NCBI GenBank assembly: GCA_030522415.1
Contig: CM060113.1
Coordinates: 14,062,157-14,126,156, forward strand
Length of the DNA: 64,000 bases
Origin: Channallabes apus
Taxonomy: Eukaryota > Chordata > Actinopteri > Siluriformes > Clariidae
Direction of reading: 5' to 3'
Both the position numbers and the translations under genes were made by a program. The stretch's first letter is position 1, and every line of letters begins with the position of its first letter. The notes below the pieces were generated by a model that did not search any database, was not told the origin of the DNA, and was given only the letters and a program-made list of their open reading frames with translations. This document shows, piece after piece, positions 1 to 10,924 of the stretch.

Positions 1-712
1 GAACAAAACTGACCTTGCATGGAAGACGCACTTCTCTGCTTTCACGAATAGGTGGTTCTCCCTGGCGAACATGCCAAGTGTGTACCTGCAAAGAGGGAGA
101 AAATATCAAAATGTCATCTAGGTATATAAAGACAAATTGATTTACCATATCTCTCAGCACATCATTGACCAGGGCCTGGAAGACAGCAGGGGCATTGGTC
201 AGACCAAATGGAAGGACTCGGTATTCAAAGTGTCAGGGTGTGTTGAAAGCTGTCATCCACTCATCTCCCTTCCGAATGCGGATAAGGTGGTAAGCGTTGC
301 GCAGGTCAAGCTTGGTAAAGACGTTGGCTCCCTGCAAGAGTTCGAAAGCTGAAGACATAAGAGGGAGGGGGTACCATGTTCTTAACAGTAATGTCATTCA
401 ACCCACGATAATCAATACAAGGAGGCAGGAAGCCATCCCTCTTCTTGACAAAGAAGAACCCTGCACTCGCAAGAGAGGAGGGACAGATGAGGCCAGGACT
501 CATTGAGGGACTCGTTAATATATGTGGCCATGGCCTCTCTTTCCGGACCTGAAATAGAATATAAATGACCCTTAGGCGGAGAAGTGCCTGGGAGGAGCTC
601 AATAGCACAGTCGTAAGGGCGGTGAGGAGGCAAGGACATGGCCCGGGACTTGCTGAACACCAGACGCAATTCATGGTACTCCGCTGGAACCCCATGATGA
701 GCCCCTCTGATG
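1..712 (-). pseudogene. Ty3/gypsy pol fragment, reverse transcriptase region
   Basis: Translation of the minus strand shows the region leading into a gypsy reverse transcriptase ([20 protein letters not shown], then [12 protein letters not shown]), the block [20 protein letters not shown], and near positions 90-125 the catalytic box YLDDILIF. The reading frame is broken several times: the first half and the catalytic half lie in different frames and there are internal stops, so no functional enzyme is encoded. RT would copy element RNA into cDNA in a cytoplasmic particle. The protease that should lie between gag and RT is absent; a duplicated zinc-knuckle segment occupies that place. RNase H and integrase would lie beyond the left window edge. 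Assignment to Ty3/gypsy is firm; the lineage (sushi-like) is inferred from the style of gag. Confidence 0.88.
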
Positions 713-749
713 AGAGACAGTAATAATTAAGGTCCCATAAGGGTATTCC

Positions 750-1047
750 AGGGATGACTGGAATACCCAATCGTGCAGAGTGGAGGGGGATTGTGAAAAA
801 GGAATAGCGCTTACCAAGATCCCCCGCTTCATTGGTGAGCCTTGGCTTTTGCTGGGCACACTGCAGCAAAGTGACCTGGTAGGGATAGGTTCAGGCAAAG
901 GGATGGTCGGAATACCCAACCGTGCAGAGAGGAGGGGGATTGTGAAAAAGGAATAGCGCTTTCCAAGATCCCCCGCTTCATTGGTGAGCCTTGGCCTTTG
1001 CTGGGCACGCTGCAGCAAAATGACCTGTTTTCCCACAATAGAGGTAC
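750..1047. repeat. 149-bp tandem duplication in gypsy gag/pol junction
   Basis: Two direct copies of a segment occur at a spacing of 149 bases: AATACCCAAYCGTGCAGAG starts at 762 and 911, and CGCTTCATTGGTGAGCC at 825 and 974. On the minus strand each copy encodes a zinc-knuckle tail ([15 protein letters not shown]). The duplication sits where protease should begin. The two copies differ at several bases, so it is not recent. Confidence 0.85.
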
Positions 1048-1869
1048 AAGCCCCTGGTCAGACGCAGTTGTTTCTCCTGGGGTGTTAGACGAAGACGTTC
1101 TACCTGCATGGGTTCAGGTTCTGGCAGGTCAACGGTAGCCAAGGGAGAGTGGGAACCCTCCACCCGGTTAGAGGCTTGGACCATCTGGCGCTGGTGCTGA
1201 TGACAGAGACGAGCCTCTATGCGGAGTGCCAGGTTGATGAGGTCTTCAAGGTCGTGCGACAAGTCGTGAGTGGCCAGTTCGCCCTTTATGTCCTCCTCGA
1301 GCCTGGCCCGGAACATTGCCTGACAGGCTGCTTCATTCCAGTCACAGGAGGCTGCTAAAGTCATGACTGAACTTTGCGAGCTTGTCCGCTGCCTCCTGTC
1401 AGACCGGTCAAAAAGATCTCCTGCCGAAGATCGTTAAATGAGTCACAGCATGGGGCTCTGGACTCCCAGACAGAAGTTCCTAATTCACGAGCTTTGCCCG
1501 TAAGGAGAGTCAAGACAAATGCCACCCTTGTGTCTTCTGCTGCGAACGTGCGTGGCTGGAGGGCGAACACTACTGAACATTGTGTCAGGAAGACTAGACA
1601 GGAATTGGGGTCCCCATCATAGGAAGGTGGGTTGTTGCAGCAGGGTTCATGCTCGTGACGGAAGGAGAGGTGGGCAGAACCTGTTTGAGAGCCCTCTCGC
1701 TGGCGTTGCGAGAATGGCGTCGCTGAATGCGAGCAGTGAGGTCCACCACTTGGTTGGGGAGGAACTTGACCTCTCCCGTGGTGCTAGTCAACCGAGTCTC
1801 ATGCTGGCCTAGGAGCACCCCCTGTTGGGCCACTGCTGATCTCATGGGATCTGAACCTGCTGCGTCCAT
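975..1869 (-). pseudogene. Ty3/gypsy gag, frameshifted, with altered zinc knuckle
   Basis: Three minus-strand pieces in different frames make up one gag. The N-terminus starts at the ATG at 1869 (MDAAGSDPMRSAVAQQGVLL). A middle piece around 1400-1570 (FALQPRTFAAEDTRVAFVL, GKARELGTSVWE) is capsid-like. A C-terminal piece (978-1364) ends in a CCHC zinc knuckle. Gag packages element RNA. The knuckle reads YLYCGKTGHFAAAC, so the first cysteine of C-x2-C-x4-H-x4-C is replaced by tyrosine, which should weaken zinc binding. Frameshifts near 1600 and 1380 separate the pieces. The start codon lies only 16 bases inside the LTR edge, which is unusually close. This copy is dead; family assignment is confident. 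Confidence 0.85.
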
Positions 1870-1885
1870 GTTGGTCAGATCGTTC

Positions 1886-2580
1886 TGTCAGGTAAACAGA
1901 ATGGACACAAATGTAGGTCTCCTTCAATTTATTTGTTCAAGAAATGCCTTGATTCAGGCAAAAAAAAAAAAAAAAACTGAAACAAACTGAACTGTTCTCT
2001 TAAAGCAAAACACAGGAGCGCCAACATCCCAAAAAACAAAAAAAACATACCTTCAGCGGCCAGTAGGGCCGAAGTCTGCTGAACTGCACGGTCGCGAAGA
2101 AGAGCAAGAGCAAGCCGCGGGACGGGACACTGCAGAGCAGCGCAAACTAAGAAAAAAACAAGACCTGGCCTGGATGCAAAAAGACAAAAACACAAAGAGA
2201 GAGGGGGGAAAAAGGTGAAAAAAACTAAACCTGAGGATACTGGTTTGGAGCCAAAATAAGAAACTACATATACTGGACTAGACAGGATACGAAAACCGTC
2301 AAGCGGCTGGCTTGGACATGGAACAACAGACAAGAGGGAATACATAGGGAAAATGATAACAACGAAAACGAGTGGAACAGGTGAGTAAAATAATCTTGAT
2401 AGAATAATAAAGAGGAAGTGGGAGGGATGGTAGTGATGTGACAGAGACATGGGCACATGGCGAAGGATCAAAACAAATGCCATGTGCTTGAATAGACATG
2501 TGAACAACATGTGATACAAGGGAAAAAATGAATATCTTAGACACCAGACCAGGGGTTTGACAGCGAGAGGTTGTGCATGG
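1886..2580 (-). repeat. Probable LTR of the gypsy element
   Basis: The sequence just upstream of gag on the minus strand ends in ...TTTACCTGACA at 1886, in the position expected for the inner edge of a 5' LTR, and contains AATAAA a few dozen bases inside that edge. Only 16 bases (1870-1885) separate this edge from the gag ATG, and they do not start with the usual TGG of a tRNA primer site. The outer boundary near 2580 is not defined by any duplication I can see and could be off by 100 bases. A poly(A) run lies at about 1960-1976. Confidence 0.5.
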
Positions 2581-2589
2581 ACCACTAAG

Positions 2590-3040
2590 CTTCTATGAAT
2601 TTTAAAATTGCCATTGTTATTCCTGGAATTGTAGAGACAGAGATTTTCCTTATCATGTTTTTAATCATTGTATACACAACCCATGAATTTTTATGCAATT
2701 TTACAAATGGAATAATTTTCTTTGGTATTTTTGATAGAATATTTTATTTTCTATTTAAAAAAAATAGAACAGCACTGGTAGTGTTCTATCTTTCAGTACC
2801 ACACCATTTTTTTTATATTCTAATGTTCTCTATTTTTCCAGTTATTTATATATTTAAAGTTTGATGTCTTTAAATTAATTTTTTTAAATCATAACAATAA
2901 ACAGATACAAACAGAGATAGGCTATATAACAGGTAATTATTTGTACAAATACATCTGCCAGCTACTGTAGTGAACTTGATTGTCTGTCTAAAAACTCATT
3001 ATTGTATAGTAAACGTCAATAGCTCTGGTTTTGATTGTGA
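2590..3040. other. AT-rich spacer, nothing recognised
   Basis: AT-rich sequence with T and A runs between the gypsy LTR and the Tc1 remnant. An 89-codon open frame at 2595-2864 is rich in Ile, Phe and Tyr, as expected by chance from AT-rich DNA, and matches no family I know. Confidence 0.5.
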
Positions 3041-3044
3041 GTCT

Positions 3045-3590
3045 GGGTTTGACGGTTGCCAGTAGAATGGTACGTGTCTGACTGCATTGTGCCAAGTGTA
3101 AAGTTTGGTGGTGGGAAGGTTATATGATGTGGGGTTGATTTTCAGAAGTTGGGCTCAGCCCCTTAGTTCCACTGAAAGGAACTCTTAATGTTTCAGGCTA
3201 CCAAGACATTTTGGACAATTTCATGCTACCAACTTTGTGGGAACAGTTTGGGTATGTTTCAGTTTGTTCCTGTTCCAACATGGAATGCACCAGTGCACAA
3301 AGTAAGATCCATAAGGCATGGATGAGCGAGTATGGTGTGGAAGAACTTGACTGGCCTTGAGTCCTAACCTCAAAACTTTTGGATGAATTAGAGCAGCGAC
3401 TGCGAGCTAGGCCTTCTAGCTTCTAGAATGGTCAAAGAGCACAATAAACACACTCCTAAAGCCTCTGGAAAGCCTTCCCAAACGTGTTGAAGCTTTTATA
3501 GCTGCAAAGGGGGGGCCAACATCATATTAAACCCTATGGATTGAGAATTAGATCCATGTGAAGGCAGCCGAGCAAATACTTTTGGCAATA
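3045..3590 (+). pseudogene. Tc1-like transposase C-terminal remnant with 3' terminal repeat
   Basis: Plus-strand frames give decayed Tc1 transposase: VKFGGGKV, then PLVPLKGTLNVSGYQDILDN with FMLPTLWEQFG, DELEQRLRARPSS, and a tail resembling the family ending KGGPTSY. Tc1 transposases cut and paste DNA at TA dinucleotides through a DDE catalytic triad; the N-terminal DNA-binding half and the first Asp are missing here. Multiple stops and shifts break the frame. The 3' terminal repeat (CAAATACTTTTGGCAATA) runs to 3590, where it is split by the miniature element at 3591-4801; its last bases (TAGTG) continue at 4803-4807. Confidence 0.8.
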
Positions 3591-3850
3591 CAGTGGAACC
3601 TCCTATTACTAGCATAATTCGTTCTGGAAGCGTGCTCATATTCCAAAACACTCGTAAACCAAATTTTATTTTCCCATAGGAAATAATGGAAACTCAAATT
3701 ATTCATTCTACAGCCCCCAAAAAGAAATACATAAAAATAATTAACACAAAATATAAAGGAAGAATAAAACAAATTAACCTGCACTTTACCTTTTAAAAAA
3801 TTTAATAATAAGTCAGGACAGATAAGTGTTTCCGTTTGTGCACGCAGGTG

Positions 3851-3900
<50 letters not shown>

Positions 3901-3991
3901 GGCAGAGAGTGTGTGTGTTTGTTTGGGAACCTAAGAGGAGGGGGGCTGTAAAGGCGAGTGAGTGTGTGTGTGCGTTCATTCACTTACACCA

Positions 3992-4023
<32 letters not shown>

Positions 4024-4262
4024 ACACACACACTCTCTCTCGGCTTTACAGCCTCCCCTCATCTCAGGTTCCCAAACAAACACACAGAAACTCTGCTCTG
4101 TCTGATAAGGTAAGGTGAGGTAAGGTGCTGGTTAATTTGTTTTTGTTGTTGTTGTTGTTTTACATTACAGCAGTGATTCTGTTAGTATGCGCTCACGCGA
4201 GTGTGACTAGCGATGTTCCTTGAAAATTTTTTAACGGTTTTAAAAACGGTTTCTCCATTAAT

Positions 4263-4306
<44 letters not shown>

Positions 4307-4801
4307 ATGCACATTACACACACACATACACAGCGCCTGCGTGCACAAACGGAAACACCTGTGTGTCCTGACTTATTATTAATTTTTTTTAAAGGTAAAG
4401 TGCAAGTTAATTTGTTTTATTTTTACTTCATATTTTGTGTTAATTATTTTGGGAACACTCAGAAACTCTGCAAGCACTAAGAAGATAGGTAGGTGTCTGC
4501 TGTGCCTTAGTGCTTGCAGAGTTTCTGTGTGTGCATGTGTGTTTGTGTGTGTGTGTGTGTATTCACCCAGCAGGGGAGATGATTACCTACAATTCCGCAG
4601 CGCAAGAGAGAGAAAAATCGTTGGCTCAGTTGTGATGACGTGACGCTCAATGTCAAAACAAGAAACGCATGCGTGATACATGATACTCGGTGCTCGTAAA
4701 CTAAGACAATGCTCGTTTTTCAAGTCAAAATTTATTAAAAATCTTTGCTCATCTTGCTGAACACTCGTAAACCGCTTAACTCGTCATCCGAGGTTCCACT
4801 G
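3591..4801. mobile_element. Fold-back, TA-flanked non-autonomous DNA transposon
   Basis: The element begins CAGTGGAACCTC and ends GAGGTTCCACTG, and is flanked by TA at 3589-3590 and 4802-4803. No transposase is present. Inside, 3721-3852 and about 4325-4450 are long inverted copies (shared CACTTTACC / GGTAAAGTG and CCGTTTGTGCACGCAGG), and 3901-3962 pairs with about 4034-4098. Large (GT)n and (CA)n tracts occupy the loop regions. This suggests a Tc1/mariner-type miniature element with nested palindromes. The insertion site is the terminal repeat of the older Tc1 remnant. Confidence 0.82.
3853..3898. repeat. (GT)n microsatellite
   Basis: About 23 uninterrupted GT units inside the fold-back element. 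Similar tracts lie at about 3993-4032 (CA) and 4265-4303 (GT). Confidence 0.95.
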
Positions 4802-4861
4802 TATAGTGTAGTGTATACATTGGAAACTGTGATGTTTTCCCAGAGAAGTAAATATCATCGC

Positions 4862-5045
4862 AAAATGTACGCAGGTGTAAGACAGACATCCTTATCCAGA
4901 GCAACTTATATTTATCTCGTAACACATCTGTGAAGTTAAGGATTTAATGTCTTGCTCAAGGGCTCAACACCTTGGTGGTGGTGGGGTTCGAACTTGGGAT
5001 CTTCCAATCAGTAGTCCAATGACTTAATCACTGGCCTCCCCCTGA
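4862..5045. repeat. Fish interspersed repeat with B-box-like motif (SINE-like)
   Basis: It contains the common teleost repeat wording CTTATCCAGAGCAACTTA, TCTTGCTCAAGGGC, and GGGGTTCGAACTTGGGATC. The last includes GGTTCGAA, like a Pol III B box. No duplication or tail was found. It could instead be a fragment of a larger element. Confidence 0.5.
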
Positions 5046-5572
5046 CCTATATAGTCTGGAAAAAGGTCACATTTGTCCTCTGGCTAATCTCATCAACCTG
5101 TATCTTGGTGGTCCTCTATTTACAAAGCCAGCAACACATTTGATGAAGGTTGGTAACACTTCCTGGCAACATTCCCTGCCAGGCAGTAACAGATGGCACT
5201 TTCAAACGTTCCTGATACTATACTATTTTCTACTGAGGACAAGAATCACAAACACACTGTACTGTGAGAAACACATAGCGCATTAGGTGCACTGAAGAAA
5301 TATTCTATAAATCTGAAAGATCTGGTGGAGGTTGATTGAAAAGTCCTGTAATGATGTCAAGGAGGTTGCCATATCATTTTTGAAATGTTCTAGTAGGTGG
5401 TCCTTTATGTGTATTTAAGCCTGGCTGAGCTATCTCTTTTTCCCAATAGGCTAACCAGTCTGTAAACCACTGATTGTATTTATGGTGTTCTCAAAAACAT
5501 GTACATGTACATAGCTAGTCAGTGACTGATATTCACTTTCACATAGAGCGTATATATATGCCCTTTTTGTCT
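5046..5572. other. Spacer, nothing recognised
   Basis: No coding frame, repeat or regulatory pattern that I can support. Composition is ordinary and AT-rich. Confidence 0.4.
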
Positions 5573-5806
5573 GTGTGTGACGACCCTGACATTTCTCCAG
5601 ACCCTATTAGAAAGAGTGTGACTGATCCTGATTGGCCTATCCTATAATTAATTGCTAAATGGTAGCAGACATATAAGTATATGTATATAAGACTCTGTGG
5701 GGGTCAACTGTGGTTAGACTCTGTGGGGAGGGAGTCTCAGGAGTGGTTCTTTTGTGTAACATGTAACCTTTTGCTGACTCTTTAATTTTGCGTTTCTCTT
5801 GTGCAC
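5573..5806 (+). repeat. Possible LTR fragment that the RTE LINE landed in
   Basis: The sequence starts TGTGACGACC, which resembles the start of many fish gypsy LTRs, and carries a TATA-like TATGTATATAAG near 5682. If real, the LTR would continue after the LINE at about 26209-26237, ending ...TATGTTACA. I found no flanking duplication, so this is tentative. Confidence 0.3.
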
Positions 5807-5822
5807 TTACTTACACATGTAG
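5807..5822. repeat. 5' target-site duplication of RTE LINE
   Basis: TTACTTACACATGTAG is repeated exactly at 26193-26208, directly after the LINE tail. A 16-bp perfect match at the two outer edges shows that the halves 20 kb apart are one insertion. Confidence 0.93.
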
Positions 5823-5935
5823 AATGCAACCATGGGGGGGCACAATCCAGTGTCTTCTTGTACCAGTCCCAAGTCTGGATAAATGCAGAGGGTTGTGTCA
5901 GGAAGGGCATCCGACGTAAAACATTTGCCAAATCA

Positions 5936-7014
5936 ATGATGCGAATCAGAAATATCATTTCCATACCGGATCGGTCGCGGCCCGGGTTAACAACGACCGC
6001 CACTGGTGCTGTTGACTTACAGGGTGCCGGTGGAAATTGGGCTACTGTTGGTCGAAGAAGGAGAGGAGGAAGGTGTGTTCGAAAGCAGAGAGAGAAGAGG
6101 AAAGGCAAGAGTTTAGGAGTGATAGTAGGGACCTTGAATGTTGGGACCATGACAGGGAAGGCAAGAGAGTTGGTTGATATGATGCAGAGAAGGAAGGTGG
6201 ATATACTGTGTGTCCAGGAGACCAGGTGGAAAGGTAGCAGAGCTAGAAGCTTAGGATCAGGGTTCAAGTTGTTTTACCATGGTCTGGATAGGAAAAGAAA
6301 TGGAGTAGGAGTTATCCTGAAAGAGGAGATTGTAAGGAATGTCCTAGAGGTGAAGAGAGTATCAGATAGGGTGATGCGTCTGAAGCTGGAAATTGATGGT
6401 GTGATGTTCAATGTTGTTAGTGGTTATGCTCCACAGGTAGGATGTGTGTTAGAAGAGAAGGAGAAATTCTGGAGTGAGTTAGATGAAGTGATGCAGAGCA
6501 TCCCCAGAGGTGAGAGAGTGGTGATTGGTGCAGACTTCAATGGACATGTTGGGGAAGGGAACAGAGGGGATGAAAATGTGATGGGCAGGTTTGGTCTTCA
6601 GGACAGGAATGTAGAAGGACAGATGGTGGTGGACTTTGCAAAGAGGATGGAAATGGCAGTTGTAAATACTTTCTTCCAGAAGAGGCAGGAACATAGGGTG
6701 ACATATAAGAGCGGAGGCAGAAGCACTCAGGTGGACTACATCTTGTGTCGACGTTGTAATCTGAAAGAGATTAGTGACTGCAAAGTGTTGGTAGGGGAGA
6801 GTGTAGCCAGACAACACAGAATGGTGGTGTGTAAAATAACCCTGGTGGTGAGGAAGGTGAAGAGGACAAAGGCAGAGCAGAGGACAAAGTGGTGGAAGCT
6901 GAGAAAGGAAGAATGTTGTGTAGTCTTTAGGGAGGAGTTGAGACAAGCTATGGGTGGTCAGGGGGTGCTTTCAGTTGACTGGACAACTACAGCCAATGTG
7001 ATCAGGGAGACAGG
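5936..7014 (+). CDS. RTE LINE ORF, 5' part: apurinic-like endonuclease
   Basis: The first ATG inside the LINE in frame is at 5936 (MMRIRNIIS); an upstream GTG at 5801 lies outside the element. The protein has endonuclease signatures: GTLNVGTM, QETRWKG (catalytic Glu, about 6214-6222), GADFNGHVG (about 6527-6553), the STQVDYIL block (about 6723-6746), and a terminal His in ARQHRMVV (about 6806-6829). This domain nicks target DNA to prime reverse transcription in the nucleus. The closest host proteins I recall are craniofacial development protein 2-like, themselves derived from RTE/BovB LINEs. The frame is intact to the insertion point, then reads into the 17-kb insert and stops at 7069. Rejoining after 24251 keeps the frame. 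Confidence 0.9.
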
Positions 7015-7016
7015 TA

Positions 7017-7042
7017 CAGATGTCGCCCTTAAAACCCTGCGT
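7017..7042 (+). repeat. Left terminal inverted repeat of the 17.2-kb element
   Basis: This pairs with 24224-24249 with two mismatches in 26. GC-rich sequence with GCGGGATGCCG follows on the left; a partly similar GGGATCCCG follows on the right. Confidence 0.85.
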
Positions 7043-7543
7043 GTTTTCCCGCGGGATGCCGCAATTTAGCGTGCGGCGTGCCGCGTCTTGCCGGAGGCAA
7101 CATTCGGGAATTTTAAATAAATGTGTTGCGCTTCACTGAATATCCGCCAGATGGCGCATGGAAGGACTTTATCTAAAAGCCGGACCAAGTACAACAATGA
7201 ATGTAAGGACGCGGAAGAACAGTGCTGAAGCGAACATGAATTTTATTATGTTTTATAATAGATCTTTCATGATGAATGAGTGTATATGTGCTTCACATTA
7301 TCAAACACAGGCAAAGGAGACAGAAATTATTGAGGGATCCACTGAAAAAAGTAAACCTAGTTTAATGTGTTTTTTTTCTCATTCCATTAGTAAAAAAAAT
7401 AATTTGCTCTTTTTAACTGAAGTGTCTAATTTATGCTTATTTTTTTTTTTTTTTTTTTTTTAGTATAATGCTGTTTACAGCAGGAAACCAAAGTGAAATA
7501 TTTCATTTTGATCAAGGTACTCTTATTAGGTTGAGTGTGATTT

Positions 7544-7555
7544 GCGCATGCGCAG
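7544..7555. promoter_or_regulatory. NRF1-type palindrome near left end of the 17.2-kb element
   Basis: GCGCATGCGCAG matches the NRF1 consensus. It lies about 530 bases inside the left end and about 250 bases before a splice-donor-bearing exon candidate. A matching motif (CGCATGCGCAG, 24063-24073) lies near the right end. Confidence 0.5.
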
Positions 7556-7802
7556 TCTTTAGACCATAGTTTTGCCGGTATAATTTTATTTCCGCCTCAA
7601 ACCGGAGCATGACGTTGAAACAAGTAAGGAAGGATATCAGAACCTGTATTTCAGTTACTGTTAGTTAAAGCCCCTGATTAAACTTAAATCTAATCCATTC
7701 ACAAAGGACATTTCTGCTTCAAACCGTGTCTCATGACGCAGCATTTTCACGGACTGAATCACATGCGGGTGGAGATTCTCAAAGAAAACTCCTTTAAACC
7801 AG
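7556..7802 (+). other. Candidate first exon reading inward from the left end
   Basis: Downstream of the NRF1-type site, the sequence ends in CCAG|GTAAGA at 7802/7803, a strong splice donor. An ATG at 7734 opens a short frame up to the donor (MTQHFHGLNHMRVEILKENS...), but I cannot assign it. The next acceptor-like site is at 8223. The transcription start is unknown. Confidence 0.3.
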
Positions 7803-8223
7803 GTAAGAAAGCAAACTCATGTCATTTCTATGTTAAATGTATCTCTTCTATGAGCAAATTCATGATTTATGTCAGGAACAACTACTTTGTAGATTGAGTT
7901 TTGTGTCCGTGTTTGCTAATGTAGCTAAAACCACCTATATTACCTGCATTAGCATTAGCTAACTAACGTGGTGATTTTCAAAAACACCGGAGTTTATACA
8001 GTAAGTCAGCGGCGCCGAAGAAAATAATTATATTTAAGTACCGTTGGTTAACGATGTAAAAATTTATAGGAAAGTGACGTAAACATAGAACAAGCTAATT
8101 TGGAGTGAGTGCTGTTTGTAGTGTACTGCTTTCTATACTTTATACACACTGTAATTAAGATTTGCTAACATAAGAACTTGAGCCAGTCCAATTTTTGTTT
8201 TTACCTTTTTTTTTTTTTTAAAG

Positions 8224-8388
8224 ATCAGTAATGAGTTTCTGAGAATTATATCTGCTCCACTTCAAGCAAGATTACTGGTTTCCTTGGACAAGCAACACTA
8301 CAAACTAATTGAGATCATCAGAAACTAGGGAGGAACCCGTCAAAGAGAAGACCAGAGATATAATCTTCATCTTCAAGTTCTTGATCTG
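8224..8388 (+). pseudogene. SAMD3-like exon remnant (central region)
   Basis: After a T-tract and AAAG acceptor (to 8223) the frame reads ISNEFLRIISAPLQARLLVS then LDKQHYKLIEIIRN and stops at 8326. The pattern E-F-x-R-I-x3-PLQ-x3-L-x2-LD matches the central region of fish proteins annotated as sterile alpha motif domain-containing protein 3-like, whose function is poorly known. After the stop, a shifted frame continues with VKEKTRDIIFIF, again as expected in that region, so this exon carries a frameshift. It ends at a GTATGT donor (8389). The family match is from memory of the motif, not an alignment. The rest of the gene is not on this strand; a C-terminal piece lies at 21603-22231 on the other strand. 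Confidence 0.6.
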
Positions 8389-9039
8389 GTATGTATGGTA
8401 CGGTTCAGGACCAGGGAGGGAGCCGGAGACAGCAGAACAAAGAGATGATATTGCCAGCACCAGCACAGGGAGCACAGTTTTTAGTTTAGATCTCATGTTT
8501 ACATTTTATTGTATGTTGATGGCTTGACTGTAAACAACAAACAATGCAATAAGTGTATAAAAATATATATATATTTATTGTCTCTTTCCAGGACCAGGCA
8601 TATCGTTCAATTATTTTTTGGCCAAATAGGCAGTCGTAACAAGAGGTGAGGGCGCGCGCGTCATCACATGTGCTTAGCCGACTCTGCGTTCACCGTAAAC
8701 TTCAATATACATAGACGTTTATATTTTTGTTTATTTGTATATGTATGTTATTAATTTTACTTTTTTAGAGATTGTATGTGCGTGCACGGAGAGTATGTGT
8801 TGATAAGTTTATGTGGATAAGTTGATAAGTGTATCAGAAAGCATTAAAATGTTCATTTGAATTAAAATGACACACACACGTCTGTGTATACAGTATATCA
8901 ATTACATATATATCAATTTCATTAGTTCGTTCATTCTATTTGAGCTTCGGATGTTTTTTTTTTTTTGGTTTGGTTAGATTAGTTCTGAACTCGCTTCCTT
9001 GAAACTATCGCTAAAACAATGACACACACACACACACAC

Positions 9040-9528
9040 AGACACACACACTCCCCTGAGCCCTCGGGAAACATCCAATCACCGTCGGTATACAAATGAG
9101 TCAAGACGCAGCCTAACGTGGTGTCGTGTCGGATTTCAGTGGTCACGGAGTGGGAAGACTTTGAAGAAGCTGCAGTGACAGTGAACAGCTGAACAACTTC
9201 ACTTTTCCGTTTACCTCTGAGGAAAAAAAGCTGTATTTTGTTTGTTTATGTCTAGAATTTTTATAGTAGTAAGAGAGAGTTATAGTTTGGTCTGTATTGT
9301 TGTTCGCACCCTTGTAGAGAATAAATAAATGAATAACACCTTCATATCCCCTCTCAAGAGTGTCATAGTCCATTGTTAGTTTTAATGATCTGGCTGAAAC
9401 TAATTATCACTACGTAAGTACCCTAACACCATTGATCATGAGTCTCAGCTGAACCTAATTCTATACTTGTAACAGAAAATGTAGATGCAGATTCCAAATG
9501 TGTATTTATATAATAGATAGATAGATAG

Positions 9529-9560
<32 letters not shown>

Positions 9561-9667
9561 GCTCTACGCAGGGGCAAGAGAGGGCAGCGCACCCTTAAAT
9601 GTCTGCACATGTTAATATATTCCTAAAATGTATATATTACAAGTTGATGAACTGATCTGCGGTAGCG
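9040..9667. repeat. Copy A of about 630-bp direct repeat within the 17.2-kb element
   Basis: Nearly identical to 19663-20286 (shared start CTCCCCTGAGCCCTCGGG, shared end GATCTGCGGTAGCG). Shorter flanking matches extend the similarity: 8838-8900 resembles 16942-16990, and 8950-9019 resembles 19213-19280. Copy B has since gained a Tc1 and a miniature element. A diverged inverted copy occurs at about 61495-61955. Confidence 0.88.
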
Positions 9668-10439
9668 ATGACGTCACAGTCCGACAGCTTTAGAATGATG
9701 TTTGATCAGGTCTACTGTATATTCTGAACATAGAACTGCAAAATGTCTGATACAGTACTTTGGGGGAAACAAAGACTTAAACTGTTAAGTAATAACATTA
9801 TTAATAACAAATATGTAATAGTTTTGATATTTGAAATTTTTTTTATTTTAATGTAAAAGGACTATAGATAGAGACTTATAAGCAGCTGGTGTATCCGGGT
9901 TGTTTAATGAACTTTAAGCAAAAAGACAACATGTATTCATCTGTTTTATATTAATTACTGTTTTAACTTTGACTAGTTTTGGAAGAATAAATTGAATTGT
10001 TAAAGTCATGTTTTGCGTGTTTTAATTTTGGGGGATTGTTTGGGTATTTAAAAATTGTTTAGTTGAACCAACAACTTCAATGGGCAAAAAATGGGACACA
10101 ACTTTGTTTTAAATAGTCAAAGAGTTGGGCTGAAAATAATAATTATTGATCAGAAACAAATGAAACCAGTTAAACACTTGATTATATGTGTTTGTGATTG
10201 TGACCCATAATAATTTTTTCTCAGTATAAATAAATGTTTTGGGTTTTAAGAACTCCAAAAGAGCAACGACAAACTTGGTATTCTCCATTGAGGTTTCTCA
10301 CCTTCCACTCCTGGTGTTAATTGCTCTGTGTGTGCGTGTGTGTTTTTGGTGGGGGGATGGGTGTGTGTGCGTGTTTTCGGCTGTTCAGCAGTTCTAAACA
10401 CAAGCACAGTTTTTGTCCTTAACTAAAATACTTCAATAC

Positions 10440-10444
10440 GTTAA
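10440..10444. repeat. 5-bp target duplication (GTTAA) of LTR element
   Basis: GTTAA lies directly before the 5' LTR and again at 15802-15806 directly after the 3' LTR. Confidence 0.9.
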
Positions 10445-10921
10445 TGTAAGGTTTTATAATATTGTAAGACAGTGTAATCTAATAAGAAGATTCCTGTGCC
10501 TTGAGAACAGACCCCTCACTGTGCTTCCTCATGCCTTCTGTGGTAACACCTTGTATATCCTGTATTCAGACAAGGATACATCCAAATGGCTCCTGTCTGC
10601 TAGAACCCTTTTGTTTAATCAGGAGAATGCAAATGTATCTCCTCACACCTGTCTGTCTCCGGGTCCCTCTATGACTGACATGTTAATGACTGATTCTTTT
10701 GATGTTCGGGACGTAGCAGCGTTTAAATGTGCTCTCTTTGCTGAGAATAAACAGAGATCTTCAGACATCATGCCAGCGTGTGTGTGTGTGTTTGTCTCTC
10801 CCGGTCGATCGGGCCCGGACCGGTAAGTGTATCAAGGTGCAGCGGACACAACAAGAAATAACTCTTATTCTCTTAGCTTAAAACTTAGCTCGGACACTTC
10901 ATCTACATTTTAAACTTAACA
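10445..10921 (+). repeat. 5' LTR (477 bp)
   Basis: It begins TGTAAGG and ends CTTAACA. Visible signals are an octamer ATGCAAAT (10627-10634), a polyadenylation signal AATAAA (10746-10751), a TG-rich stretch, and a strong splice donor CG|GTAAGT (GT at 10823-10824) inside the LTR. Comparison with 15325-15801 shows no difference. Confidence 0.93.
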
Positions 10922-10924
10922 ATT

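Noticed and set aside
1929..2585. 218-codon minus-strand frame
   Set aside because: It covers the gypsy LTR, is rich in Phe/Leu/Ser from T-rich sequence, and has no domain or plausible start context.
3855..4118. Open frames of poly Cys-Val and poly His-Thr
   Set aside because: They are translations of GT/CA microsatellites, not proteins. The same applies to frames at 19508-19766 and 28602-29080.
10413..10826. Two identical frames (also 15401-15706) as a duplicated gene
   Set aside because: They lie within the two LTRs of one retroelement; identity comes from retrotransposition, and the frame has no known domain.
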